Source of the DNA: Rhineura floridana
Lineage: Eukaryota > Chordata > Lepidosauria > Squamata > Rhineuridae
DNA length: 64,000 nucleotides
Assembly (NCBI RefSeq): GCF_030035675.1
Contig: NC_084482.1
Span: 225,289,943 to 225,353,942 of the forward strand
Direction of reading: 5' to 3'
Position 1 is the first letter of the stretch, and every line of letters starts with the position of its first letter. Both the position numbers and the translations under genes were made by a program. The notes below the pieces were generated by a model. It saw only the letters and a program-made list of their open reading frames with translations, searched no databases and had not been told where the DNA came from. This document shows, piece after piece, positions 1 to 10,375 of this stretch.

Positions 1-1319
1 GACATAAAACAGTGAATTTCTTAGAAACCCCTGCACACAGAGTTTGTCTCCTTTCTGTATCATACATGTCCCTTGTTTAAACATGACACTATATCCCATT
101 TCATTCAGTTTCTTTACAGACATAATATTACACTCCAGACCTGGTACATACAATACATCTGTCATTATTGTGTTTAAAACACTCAGCTTTACTGTACCTC
201 CTCCCAACACTTCTCTGTTTGTGCCATCCGCAAGCACCACAACTTCTTTCCTGGGAAGTGAAGTTCTGAACAAAGTTTTGTCTTTCACCATGCTAGGTGT
301 TGCTCCAGAATCTACAACCCATACAGTACTGTCTCTGTTCTCAGAGCTATTTGGTTTGCATTTGTCAGCACTCACCAGCTGTACACATGACGACTTCTTG
401 CCTCGTCCTTTTCGCTTTGCTTCACAGTCTCTTTGAAGATGAGTTCTCGAACCACAAAAATAACAAGCTTTCAGTCTTGCTTCTGAGTCTTTGAAGTTTG
501 TTTTCCTGCTTTCTCTTTTCTCTGATTTCTCTCTTCCTTCGGCTTCCTTGCGTCTGTCCCACTCCTGGAGCAGTTTTCCTGAGACGTATTCCACAGTTAG
601 ACCTGCATCCTGCATTGCTTCTAACGAACTTACAATCGGATCCCAAGATGAATCTAATGAAGATAATATGATGTAAACTTGCTGCAATAGTGTATGCTCC
701 ACATTCCTCTCCTGCAGCTCTGCAAACAGCTTCTTTAATTCCATTAAATGCGTAGACATTGTCCCGTCCTCAGCCAGCTTCATCTGATACAGTTTACGTG
801 CTAAGTGAATTTTGCTACTGGCTGTTTTCCGCACATGAACTTTGTTCAAAGCAGTCCACATCAGCTTTGCTGTTGGCTTCTCCTGTACATTCAGCAATTG
901 TGAGTCATCTAAAGCCAAAATGATAAATGCTCTCACCTTTTCATCCATGCGAATCCATGCTTGCTGTGGCACCGGTGGTGGGTCGGCTTCAATCACCTGC
1001 CATAAATCTTCCTTTATAAGAAATGCTTGCATTCTTAACCTCCAACTGGAATAGTTCCTTTCGGTAAGCCTCTCCAAAGGCATCCCTGCTGAAAGTGAAA
1101 CTGCCATCCCTGCAGCCACTTCTCCAGCTATTCCTTTCACGATCAAGCACTCTTCCTCAGCTGTCTGCTGCTGTGTCTCCAGGCTGGGTTGCTTGGGCTT
1201 CTAGGCTGGTCTGTCAGCTGCCTCTGACCTGGGTAGCCTGCTCCGCTAGTCTGCTGCTGTGCCTCTAGGCTGGTAAGCTGGGCAGCTAGGCTGGGCCTCT
1301 AGGCTGGGCCCATAACCCC
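1..1319 (-). mobile_element. Ty1/Copia LTR retrotransposon fossil, 5' internal part
   Basis: Read on the minus strand, the stretch encodes recognisable pieces of a Copia-type polyprotein: a gag region with a CCHC zinc knuckle, followed by the start of an aspartic-protease-like region. The element runs off the left edge of the window, so integrase, reverse transcriptase and the second LTR are not visible. It looks broken, with a few breaks in the visible part. Copia assignment rests on the gag/zinc-knuckle type and on the primer-binding site next to the LTR. Confidence 0.75.
1304..1319 (-). other. Primer-binding site of the Copia element (half-tRNA type)
   Basis: Directly beside the LTR the plus strand reads CTGGGCCCATAACC, which equals the anticodon-stem region of initiator tRNA-Met. 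Drosophila copia and relatives prime from this internal half-tRNA rather than from the tRNA 3' end, so the site supports the Copia assignment and fixes the LTR edge. Confidence 0.7.
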
Positions 1320-1681
1320 TGTTGTAGCGGTGATATAGCGTGTCATTAGTGTGTTCCCAGTATGCCCAGTTGTGCCCAGATGCAATGAACCAACGGAAAG
1401 ATAAGCTTCACAGACACATACCAGTTTAAGTTTTAAGAGTCTTTACTGACAGGATTTTCTTACACACATGAATGCTTTCCTAGCTCTCCTAACATTCAAA
1501 AACACCCCCACACCTTGTACTTTCAGTTTCAAGGCTTTTATATCTTTTACTGCACTTTCCTAGCTGCAGTCCGCTGAGAGCTGACCTTGGCAATGCTAAA
1601 CACAGCTTAACCCATTCTTATTTGTTTCATTTCTGTCTTTCTGGAAAACCAGACTCATAGTCATTCTCAGTAGTCTACACA
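1320..1681 (-). mobile_element. 5' LTR of the Copia element
   Basis: About 362 bp. On the plus strand it starts TGTTGTAG and ends CTACACA, near-perfect short inverted ends. A TATA-like TATAAAAGCC lies on the minus strand near 1535. The LTR stops inside a second repeat whose sequence resumes at 1682, so the element is nested in that repeat. The other LTR is outside the window, so LTR divergence and age cannot be estimated. Confidence 0.7.
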
Positions 1682-2125
1682 ATGCAGCCTATCAGTTTAC
1701 AACGGAAGGAAGTTAGGTAGAGAACAGCACATGTAACAGTAGGCAAGCCTAGCCAGCTGGAGGACCCAAACTGTCTCTTCATTCTGGAAGAAGGAAGAAA
1801 GAACCCAAACAGGAGTTGCTCTTGCCCCACTTCCAATAAGAAATACATATGAAAGGGGAGAAAGAGCGAGCATGCGCAATGACAACAAAAATCTGGGGGA
1901 TCAAAATATTGGTGAATCACATCCCTTGCAAAGGCGTCTAATGCAGCCAAAGCATTTCAAGCAAAGTAACTTCCTATCTAAGCTTAGAGCCTATGTTTCC
2001 TGAACATATGAAAGGTTGTGAGTAAACTTTCTTTATACGTTTTACCCAAGAAGACTGTCTGTTGTTTATTTAACTAGTGTGCCTAAGAGGAAGGTGGGAC
2101 TGGTTATTCTCAATTCCTGTCCCTG
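1682..2125. mobile_element. LTR-like repeat fragment, host of the Copia insertion
   Basis: The left part (1682-1850) matches 7700-7860 and 10045-10200 in the same orientation. The right part (about 2010-2125) matches 9700-9830 in reverse complement. Both halves look like LTR material of an endogenous retrovirus family, but no complete copy is present to define its ends. Confidence 0.5.
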
Positions 2126-2129
2126 GTCA

Positions 2130-2470
2130 GCTGAGAACCCAGGAGTCCTGCATCTCCCCATCACCGAAGCAGCCGAGGCGCTCCAGCCACTTTGCTCTTT
2201 AAGGGTTATCAAACGACAATGGAGCCGAAGGAAAGAGCGCAACCGAGGGACGTCCCTTTCCTGCCCCGCCTCTCGGCCAGAAATGCAGCGTGGGAGCGCG
2301 GAGTCTCTCTTCATGCGCAGTGATGTTGGCGAGCGGGGTTGCCCCTGAGCTGGGCTGGCTGTGGTGGGCGGCAGCGAAGCATCCCTCGGAACATCTGTGG
2401 CTCTCATGATAAATTTCGTGGCCTTCAGCTTGGAGATAGAAGCGCCTCAGAGTCGGAAGAGAGCTAAGGA
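2130..2470 (+). promoter_or_regulatory. CpG-rich segment, possible promoter
   Basis: This stretch is clearly richer in CpG than its surroundings and lies 2.9 kb upstream of the first ZNF exon on the same strand. It lacks the TTCGAAAAGG motif of the other three ZNF 5' modules. A promoter role for the 5.36-kb ZNF gene is only a guess from position and base composition. Confidence 0.3.
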
Positions 2471-2594
2471 GACAACAGTGCGCTAAACTGTTTAGCGAGT
2501 GACATTTTTCGTGCAACGGGTGCAAATTGGTGGAAGGTACTTCCCTTCCTCTTCCTACACGCCAGGTGTAAGTTCCCTACTAAATCAGAGGGTA

Positions 2595-2810
2595 TTATCC
2601 AGTTTCTCCACACCACACACCTTTATGGCATATCCACAGTGTACATTGAAAGCATATGGCTTCCTCCCAAGAGTCCTGGGAGTTGTAGTTTATGAAGGGT
2701 GCTGGGAATGTAGCGCAGTGAGGAAAAACTATTCTCCAAGATTCGTTGGGGGAAGCCATGTCTTTACATTTGTGTTGAATGTGGTTTAAAAGTCTGGTGT
2801 GATCATAGAC
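2595..2810. mobile_element. Palindromic MITE-like element, diverged copy
   Basis: The copy carries 'GGCTTCCTCCCAAGAGTCC' near its left side and the inverted counterpart ending GGGGGAAGCCATG on the right. The same family is seen in better form at 50128-50416. It looks like a non-autonomous DNA transposon (hAT-type is likely but unproven). Confidence 0.5.
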
Positions 2811-3225
2811 TTCTATCATGTCTCCTCTAAGCTTTTTTTCTACAGCAAAAATCCCCAAATGTTGCCACCCTTGAGCATTTTGGTTGCCCATTTCTCTACC
2901 TCTTCCACCTCTAGAATGCTATTTTTGCGGTCAGGCAACCAGAACTGCAGACAGCATTCCAAGTAGGATCACATCTTTATGTCTTTATGATATTGGCAGT
3001 TTTCTTTTCAATCTGTGTCTTAATGATCCCTCACATGGAATCCACCAATTCCGTAGCTATAACATCAGTATCTTAACTGAGGCATCCTCTATGACCACAA
3101 GGGCTGTTCGGATTTTTTACTTCTATGCGTCACTTATGCTTGCTTACATTTAATTGCATCTCCTCTTTAATACACAAGCCCGCTTGGAGAGTTCCTTTTT
3201 TAGTTCCTCACAATCCCTCTTTATT
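2811..3225 (-). mobile_element. CR1 LINE fragment, 3' region
   Basis: The sequence follows the typical CR1 3' text on the minus strand, for example the segment reading on the plus strand as accagaactgcagacagcat followed by a gatattggcagtttt block. No open frame remains. It looks older than the CR1 copies at 14.8 and 52 kb. Confidence 0.6.
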
Positions 3226-3665
3226 TTACTTTTTTTAAAAAAATTATTTTATTCACTTTTTTGATACAGAATGAGACATTAATTACAGCCTCCAAACACG
3301 AGTACTGCTTGACATAAAAAGAAAAATTATATAACCAGAACAAACCTGAAACCCCCTCCCATTTGCTGCAGAATATTGAATTTAAAGCCCATATATAATA
3401 GAGATCAGAAAATTCTTACCATAAAGTTAAAAAACAAATATAGGACACATTCATATATAAATATGAGTTTTTAAAGCACCTATCATTGTCTTATAAATAC
3501 TAAAACAAAAAAGACAAAGTAAACACACAAACAATGTTAGGCATTCCAGATTCAAGTGTAATGTCCTTTTGATTCACATAGAGTATAAATGGATACCAAG
3601 TTTCATAGAAATTGTCTCTCTTGGTGATACCTTGGGATACTCTCAATTTGATCATTAATTCTGAA
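3226..3665. other. AT-rich stretch, nothing recognised
   Basis: Low-complexity A/T-rich DNA between CR1 and BovB fragments. No coding signal or known repeat family could be assigned by eye; it may be the untranslated part of an old LINE. Confidence 0.3.
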
Positions 3666-3804
3666 CTTGACATCAACAGTAAAGTTGGTTACCTGTCTTC
3701 TCACCTCAAATCCATGTCATTTTGAAACAAGTTTAAAAGCACAGGTCCTAATCCTGATGATTGGCGGGGGGGCACTTCTTACATCCCTCGATTGGGAGAA
3801 CTGT

Positions 3805-4990
3805 TCATTTATTCAGGACAATCAGACGCTTTGGTACCCCATTTCTTTTAAAGCATTCCATCGTTTTTCATAATCTACACAGGCAAAGGCTTTGCTATAA
3901 TCTAAAAAGCACAGTGTGATTTCCTTCTGAAATTCCTTGGTCCATTCCATTATCCAACGTATGTTAGCGATATGATCTGTGGTACCTCTTCCCGTTCTAA
4001 AACCAGCTTGGACATCTGGCACTTCTCGCTCCATATATGCTAAGAGCCTTTACTTTAATCCCCTTTCTTTGATGTATATTAAACGCTTCCACTCTGGGCC
4101 CTTGTTTTCTTTTCCATAGTTGTTGACAAAGTTTTGTCAAAATTTCGACAGATTCAGTCTGAGTAGCTTGTAGCAACTCTCTTGGTATGCCATCTGTTCC
4201 TGGTGATTGTTTCTTCCAAGTATTTAAGAGCAGCTTTCACCTCACATTCTGACATTTCTGGTTTTTTATCATACGGTTCCTCCGTGAATGAATCTGTCAC
4301 CCTTCCATCCCTTTTATAAAGTTCTTCAGTGTATTGCTTCCATCTTCCTTTTGTTTTATTTTGGTCACTCAGTGTGTTCCCCTGTTGATTATTCAACATC
4401 CCTACTCTTGGTCTAAATTTCCCTTTAATTTCTTCCTGTACTTCTGCGTAAAATCTCTCAATTTCCTCTTCTTCTGTGTTTGCCGTTGGAGCATAGACTG
4501 AGGATGGTTATGTTGATAGGTTTCCCATTAAATCTCATTGATATAACTCACTCAGACCTTGCATTGTAGCTCCTAATTGCTCCTGCTACGTCACTTCTCA
4601 CTATTAGAGCAACCCCGTTTCTTCTTAATTTATCATTTCCTACATAAAATATTTTGTAGGTGCCTGAAAATGTCCCATTCCAGTCCATTTTAATTCACTC
4701 ACGCCAAGTATTGTAATGTTGATGCGTTTCATTTCTTGTTTGACAATTTCTAACTTTCCCTTGTTCATGCTTCTCACATTCCATGTTCCTATTGTGTGCA
4801 TCGTAGAACTCCGGACTCTCCTTTCGCATCTGTGCGCATCAGCCTCTGGGCTCCCTTTCGGCTTTGACCCAGCTGCGTCATTAGTCACAGTGCTACTTGT
4901 ACTTGTCCGTTGTTCTTCCCCAGTAGCTCACAGAGTGCCATCTGTCCTGGGGGTCTCATCTTCCAGCATTATCTTGTGTTGCAGGTAACA
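3805..4990 (-). mobile_element. BovB (RTE clade) LINE, broken copy
   Basis: Read on the minus strand the parts come in order: endonuclease start at 4888-4640 (GTWNVRSMNKGKLEIVKQEM), a linker at 4399-4154 (RWKQYTEELYKRDG) and reverse transcriptase at 4034-3822 (PDVQAGFRTGRGTTDHIANI and LDYSKAFACVDYEK). The parts sit in different frames and most of the endonuclease and the YADD region are missing, so the copy cannot move. BovB is a known horizontally spread RTE family that is abundant in squamates. Confidence 0.85.
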
Positions 4991-5359
4991 GGGGGCTAAC
5001 ATTTGGGGAGGGAGGGAGGGATGCGAGCTGCCCTCTGGGCAGTAGAAAGGGCCATGTTTCCTTCAGACAGGATCCATCCTAGGTTTGTAAATTCCAGCTG
5101 TGCATAAGTACTGGGCTGTTCACCTTCAATGGAGGAACAAGAGAGCAGACATTTGTTACAATTCTCTCTCTCTGTGTTTCTTTTCACAACTGGTTACCAA
5201 GCACCTACTGCTAAAATAACTCCAAACAAGGCCTAGAGCTTTGAAAGTTAAACTCTGATATCAACAGAGCTCCCAGAAATAAGTTTCAAAGTACAAATCA
5301 TAATATATTCACAGAATTTCTCTGCAGTATTTTATCACCTTTCCTTTTCATTCCATCAG

Positions 5360-6276
5360 GATACATCTGGGGTGTCAAGGCTGAGGGAGAACCATCTGAA
5401 GTCTCACTGGCAAAAAATGGGGAGAAGGTGCAGGAGCAGAAACTGAGGAGTCAAGACAGAGCAAAGAGACAAGAGGAGAGAGAGATTCACACAGGGGACA
5501 AACCTTATAAATGCTTGGAGTGTGGAAAGAGCTTCAGTCAGAGTAACCATCTTATTTTGCATTGTAGAACTCATACGAGAGACAAAACTTATGAATGCTT
5601 GGAGTGTGGAAAGAACTTCAGTCGGAGTGGCACCCTTACTTTGCATCAAAGATGTCATACAGGAGACAAACCTTATAAATGTTTGGAGTGTGGAAAGAGC
5701 TTCACTTGGAGTTGCACCCTTAGTTTGCATCACAGAACTCATATACGGGACAAATCTTATACATGCTTGGAGTGTGGAAAGAGCTTCAGTCAGAGTAGCC
5801 ACCTTACTTCGCATTATAGAACTCATACAGGGAACAAACCTTATAAATGCTTCGAGTGTGGAAAAAGCTTCAGGTGGAGTAGTGCCATCACAGTGCATCA
5901 AAGAACTCACACAGGGGACAAACCTTACAAATGCTTGGAGTGTGGAAAGAGCTTCAGTCGGAGTAGCACCCTTAAGGTGCATCAAAGAATTCACATAGGG
6001 GACAAACCTTATCAGTGCTTGGAGTGTGGAAAGAGCTTCAGCTGGAGAGGCCACCTTACTTTGCATTACAGAACTCATACAGGGGAGAAACCTTATAAAT
6101 GCTTTGAGTGTGGAAAGAGCTTTAGTCAGAGTAGCACCCTTACTTCGCATCAAAGAACTCACACAGGAGACAAACCTTATAAATGCTTGGAGTGTGGAAA
6201 GAGCTTCAGTCAGAGTAGCGCCCTTACTTTGCATCACAGGACTCATACAGGAGACAAACCTTATACATGCTTGTAG
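5360..6276 (+). CDS. C2H2 zinc-finger protein, final exon (nine fingers)
   Basis: A likely DNA-binding nuclear protein. The exon starts after the acceptor TTCATTCCATCAG and is open from 5360 through the stop TAG at 6274-6276. A 45-50 residue spacer (ending near REIHTGDKP) precedes nine complete 28-residue fingers of the form C-x2-C-x12-H-x3-H. A tenth begins (YTCL) and is cut by the stop; the same frame then has a second stop (TGA at 6280-6282) but still reads like a finger to about 6345, so the ancestral protein was longer. Linkers are mostly TGDKP instead of the usual TGEKP. No ATG precedes the fingers, which fits a downstream exon of a spliced gene; KRAB or SCAN exons were not found upstream. 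It may be a functional nine-finger gene or an early pseudogene. Confidence 0.7.
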
Positions 6277-6429
6277 TGTTGAAAGACCTTTCCTCAGAAT
6301 GGCTACCTTCAGGCACATCAAAGCATCCATACAAGGGAAGAGATGAGGATTCATAGGGGGAAGCCAGGCTACCAACATGATTTTTAAGGGAGTTTCAGAC
6401 CCCCAACAATCTTCTTCTTTTAGCTTAAC

Positions 6430-7140
6430 CACAGAGTGTTCCACTTCCCTTCACCTGCTATTTTGATGGCCTGTCAGTTTTTCCTTTACAGAGGCAGAGA
6501 GGTTTTGGCTTTTCCAGAGATGGGTGAGCACCCAAAATGGATGCTGAGGCCAATGTGGCTGCAGAAACTACAATGGCCCTCTCAGTTATCCAGTTTTTCC
6601 CCATCATATTCCCCCCCCTGGCAGTTTCTAGCTGCCAAATCGAATATTCAATTAATGAAGTTTCATGTATTACTTTATCTACTTCCTCTACATCCTCCCC
6701 CTCTGCCATTGTTACCTCCATGTACATCATTCAAACATCAGTTTTTGTGATGGAGTTAGTAGTCTTTGTCACACAGTGTCTAATACACCACAAAACCAAC
6801 TGGACTATTACATATATGAGCATAAACAAGCATAATCCCATTATAACTTATTTTAGCAGATTTTTTACTAGGCCTCCTAGCCATCCACGTGGATTCGGTA
6901 GCCATCCCCACCAATCAAAATCACTACTCTGGTCAACATAAGGTCCTTCTGCAATTTGCTTAACATGATATATTATGAAGTTGGCAGGAGATTCAATCTC
7001 TCCAGCTGAACTGTTTATGTAGGAACAACATTTGCTCCCAATGATGGTGCTAGTCCCTCCATCCGTAGCGAGCAAATAGTCCAGCACCATGCACCTTTGA
7101 TAATAGCCTACCTCCAATTGGGACACTCATGGGCAAAGCT
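6430..7140 (-). mobile_element. Endogenous retrovirus fossil, env transmembrane part and 3' end
   Basis: The minus strand encodes a stretch typical of a retroviral transmembrane envelope subunit: a heptad region, a KCCSYI-type motif, an FDWWGWL-type pre-membrane segment and a hydrophobic membrane span, followed by a purine-rich tract near 6620. No gag or pol lies beside it, so it is a fragment. It looks broken and old. The family is probably gamma/alpha-like (CX6CC-type TM), which is tentative. Confidence 0.5.
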
Positions 7141-7144
7141 TCCC

Positions 7145-7500
7145 AGGACTCAATGCTCATGTTACATTTGTAGATTAGCTTTAAGAGCATCTTTAAACCT
7201 CTTTTGCTGTCTGCCAATATTCCGTTTTCCATCCTTAAATTGGGAGTAAACTAGCAGCTTTGGAAGATGGTGATCAGGTACTCCAACAGCATGGTCAGTC
7301 CAGCTAAGTTGATGTTGAAGGATTATTGTTTCAACATTGGTAGTCTCTGCTTCTTCCAAAACGCTAACATTAGTCTGTCTGTCTTCCCCAGTAATTGGCA
7401 TAATTTTCCAGAGGCAGAGTTGGTGGAATCTTTGAAGAAGCTGGGAGTGGCATTTATAGATGGTCTATGTTTCACAGGTGTACAGTAAGGTCGGAAGTAC
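7145..7500 (-). mobile_element. Non-LTR retrotransposon fragment, C-terminal region
   Basis: The minus strand reads a short conserved segment of the type 'LxWxDHAVGVPDHHLPK' followed by a KDGKRNIGRQQKRFKDALK-like basic segment. This resembles the C-terminal tail after reverse transcriptase in RTE/Jockey-like elements. Only this tail remains. Confidence 0.5.
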
Positions 7501-7589
7501 AATGGCAGACATAGACAGCAAGCGCACCCATGCCCAGAATGGTGCAAAGGTGTGTGTGTGCTATGCATACGCAGAGTAACTCAGTGGTT

Positions 7590-7860
7590 TGTGCATTTAC
7601 CTTAGAAGCAGGTTTTTACCCTGCATTTAGATCACTGAGACTTAAGATTTAGTAAAATAAGAAAAGCTACTTCATTTATAGAAATACGCAGTAGATAGGA
7701 AAGGCAATGCAGCATATCAGTTTACAACAGAAGGAAGTTAGGTAGAGAAGAGCACATGTAAAGGTAGGCAAGTCTAGCCAGCTGGAGGACCCTCACTCTA
7801 TCTTTCTCCTGGAACACACACACAAGAACCCAAATAGGAGTGGCTCCTGCCCCATTTCCA
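7590..7860 (+). mobile_element. LTR-like repeat fragment
   Basis: Matches the repeat at 1682-1850 (tatcagtttacaac, then agccagctggaggacc) and part of 9830-10200. It supplies the uninterrupted version of the site where the Copia element inserted (ggcaatgcagcatatcag). Confidence 0.5.
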
Positions 7861-7979
7861 ACAGGATGGAGTGGATGACCCAGGCAGGTGGGGTGGGAGT
7901 TCCTCATGGCTTTGGTGACAAAACCCTTCAGCCTCTTCCGCTGCCCCAGGAATCCTGCCTGAGGGAAGCAACCCATTCC

Positions 7980-8265
7980 TAGGATCATAGAACAGCAGAG
8001 TTTGAAGGGCCCTGTATGGCCAGGGAGTCCAACCTGTCTCACATGGAGAGACTGAAAGGGAAGGAAGCCTGCCCCACAGAGAGAGGGACACTGCTGCATT
8101 TGATAGGACAAGCACAAAAGTTCTCACACTTAACAGGAAAGGAGCCCCCCAGATCCTCACAGAAAGGGAATATCCTGGGATGCTGCAGGAGAGGGCTTCC
8201 TACTTCAGCAGGGGATTGGACTAGATGACCTCTGAGGTGCCTTTCAGCTATATGGATCTGACTCC
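7980..8265. mobile_element. CR1-like 3'-end pieces
   Basis: A minus-oriented CR1 3' motif (gagtttgaagggccctgt ... gagtccaacc) at 7985-8035 and a plus-oriented one (ggattggactagatgacctc) at 8212-8231 flank unassigned sequence. Both are short remnants. Confidence 0.45.
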
Positions 8266-8529
8266 AGTCTCATGCCCAAAGGGTTGGGGAAGGTGGTGGC
8301 CATCTCAAAGAGTCTCAGAGCCTCCCCTCTGGCTCAGCTGAAGCTGCTCGCCCTGGGAACACAGTGTGGCTTCCTGGGAGAGGCATTGAGGACCAGGAAT
8401 GGCAGGCCTCGGAGGGGATGCAACTTGTGACCAGGGACTGCTGAGGTCACACAGGGGCTGCCCAGGAAGGAATGAGCCTCTGGTGGACACAGAGGATTGA
8501 TCCCTGGCCTTGTCCCTCTCCTTCCTCAG

Positions 8530-8790
8530 TGGCTCCTTTGGCAACCGTGTACCCGGAAGACCTCATGGAACTGGGGGACCCCAACATCCTCATCTGCTTT
8601 GTGGACCACTTTTCTCCCCCAGTGCTGAACATCACCTGGCTGAAAAACCACCAGGTGGTCTCACAGGGCGTGGAGGAGATGGGCTTCTACCCTAGCGTGG
8701 ACAAACCTTCTGCAAGTTCTCCTACCTCCCCTTTGTCCTGGAGCAGAGGAACTTCTACATCTGCCAAGTGGAGCACTGGGGCTGAGGGGA
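8530..8790 (+). pseudogene. MHC class II alpha chain, alpha-2 domain exon (broken)
   Basis: After the acceptor CTCCTTCCTCAG the exon reads an Ig-like class II alpha-2 domain: VAPLATVYPEDLMELGDPN, then ILICFVDHFSPPVLNITWL with the first Ig cysteine, then GVEEMGFYPSVD. Around 8708 one base is missing, so the rest (CKFSYLPFV ... FYICQVEHWG with the second Ig cysteine) continues in the next frame and runs into TGA after HWG. Class II alpha chains pair with beta chains to present peptides at the cell surface. No signal-peptide or alpha-1 exon is found upstream, where repeats lie instead. With the transmembrane exon at 9564 this is a gene fragment. Confidence 0.85.
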
Positions 8791-9031
8791 GGATGGAGAA
8801 GATCTGGCATAATATATGGAGATTAAGAACACTTGCACTTTTCCTGCCAGCTGTGGGGCACAGTAAGGTGCTCAGCCCCCTTCTGGGGTTTCAGGAGGTA
8901 GATGGTGCCTCTCTTTTGAATTTTCCAAGTGTATCTTAAGGCTTAGAAACTTGTAATTTTTTTGTTTTAAAAAAATTAAACATGGGATTTGCTTATGGGT
9001 AGCTTTTGGGATGCCTTTCTTTGGCAGGCAC

Positions 9032-9430
9032 TGTTGACCCATAGGCAATACTACCTCTGGTTATTTTCATCAAGCCTGAAAGCCTGGAACAAGGATGTTC
9101 ATTAGCAGGAGTTAAGTTTCTTGAAGGTCCTTGGAGAGCCTTGGCAAGAGGCCTGGCACAGCCTCAAGGCCAGCACCTGCTGTCAAGACAACAGATCGAG
9201 ATATAGGCTGGAGCGCTTCTGCCAGCCTAGCTGTGGGGGTTTTGATTCTGTGTGGAGAAGGAGGTGTCGTGAGGGAAAAGTGAAACCGTTTGTCTTGTAG
9301 CCTGTAAGCGTTCATGCCTTAATGTCCAAGTAAAGGACTCTTAAACTATCTCTTGCCTCTGGAGTTTCTTGACCGTCTCAATCTCTAATGTAAGCTGCGC
9401 TGATCATGCAAACATCCGCAAACACCAACA
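9032..9430 (+). mobile_element. Solo LTR, family 1, in the MHC pseudogene intron
   Basis: 399 bp, starting TGTTGACCC and ending ACACCAACA. It is flanked by the 5-bp target duplication GGCAC (9027-9031 and 9431-9435). It contains AGTAAAGGACTCTTAAAC-type sequence typical of the R region. Two relatives lie at 18109-18499 and 29933-30356. No internal sequence is present, as expected after LTR-LTR recombination. Confidence 0.85.
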
Positions 9431-9563
9431 GGCACTTGAGTAAAGAATGGAGCTTTGGGATTGGTGGGACAACCCCCCCTCAGCTGGGGATCAAGTGGTG
9501 GGGAGATGCACAGAGCCCATCCTTCCCCCTTTCCTGTCTCTTCGCACCCCCACCCACCCCCAG

Positions 9564-9682
9564 ATTTCAAGGCTCCATCTCCCATCCCTAAGACAATGGA
9601 GAATGTGCTCTGTGCCCTGGGCTTGGCCATTGGAATTCTGGGCATCATCACTGGCACCATCTGTTTGGTTTCAGTGAAATAG
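9564..9682 (+). pseudogene. MHC class II alpha chain, transmembrane/cytoplasmic exon
   Basis: After the acceptor CACCCCCAG the exon encodes a connecting peptide (FKAPSPIPKTMEN) and a membrane span (VLCALGLAIGILGIITGTIC) with the GxxxGxxxG-like glycines usual for class II alpha chains, then LVSVK and a TAG stop. The codon is split by a phase-1 intron, as is normal for Ig-domain exons. This exon is intact, but the alpha-2 exon 5' of it is broken and a solo LTR sits in between. Confidence 0.8.
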
Positions 9683-9699
9683 GAACAGTTTGTATTCCT

Positions 9700-10200
9700 A
9701 TTTCTTAGCAAAGTGTAGACGCAGGAGCTGAATTGAGAATAGCCAGGCCCACCTTCCTCTTGCGCACTCTAGATAAATAAACAACAGACAGTCTTCTTAG
9801 GTAAAAAGTATAAAGAAGGTTTATGGATCACTGAGACTTAAAACAAGAAAGGCTACTTTATTTATAGAAATACATAGTTGATAGGAAAGGCATTCCGTAG
9901 TTCTAACTAGCTAACTAAGTTGGAGTAGCAACACCCAGGTTTGGTAGTTGCCCTCATGGCTCAGGAGAGAGACAGCAGAGACAGAGATGTCTTCTCTCTC
10001 TTGGACAGTCAAAGAAGAAGACAAAGGAGGGGCAGATCAGCTTCCCTGAGCATATCAGTTTGCAATGGAAGAAGTCAGGCAGAGAACAGCACAGGTAAAG
10101 GTAGGCAAGCCTAGCTGGCTGGAGGACCCTCACTCTCTCTAGCTCCTTGGGAAGAGGGATGGATTGTTAAACCTGTTGGAAGTGGGGCAACAGCAACTCC
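9700..10200. mobile_element. LTR-like repeat, longest copy of its family here
   Basis: 9700-9830 matches 2010-2125 in inverted orientation, and 10045-10200 matches 1682-1850 and 7700-7860. The middle (9850-10040) is unique to this copy in the window. The ends of the family cannot be set from these three pieces. Confidence 0.45.
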
Positions 10201-10244
10201 AGTTTGGGGTCTTTTGTTTGTATTCCAGAAGGAACCCAAACAAG

Positions 10245-10375
10245 GAGCTCTGGGAATTGTAGCTCTGGGAGGGGAAGAGGGGTCATTCCTTAACAACTCC
10301 CAGCACCCATCACAAACTACGGCTCCCAGGATTCTGGTTCAGGGAAGCCACAAATGTTGTTGAAAGGGGGGATCC
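10245..10375. mobile_element. Palindromic MITE-like element, half copy
   Basis: Carries gaattgtagctctgggaggg and the ctcccaggattctggttcag block of the family seen at 50128-50416. Only one arm is clear. Confidence 0.45.

Noticed and set aside
5404-6444. 346-codon antisense ORF opposite the nine-finger array
   Set aside because: It is the mirror of the tandem finger code; its repeating pattern follows the 84-bp period and has no domain of its own.
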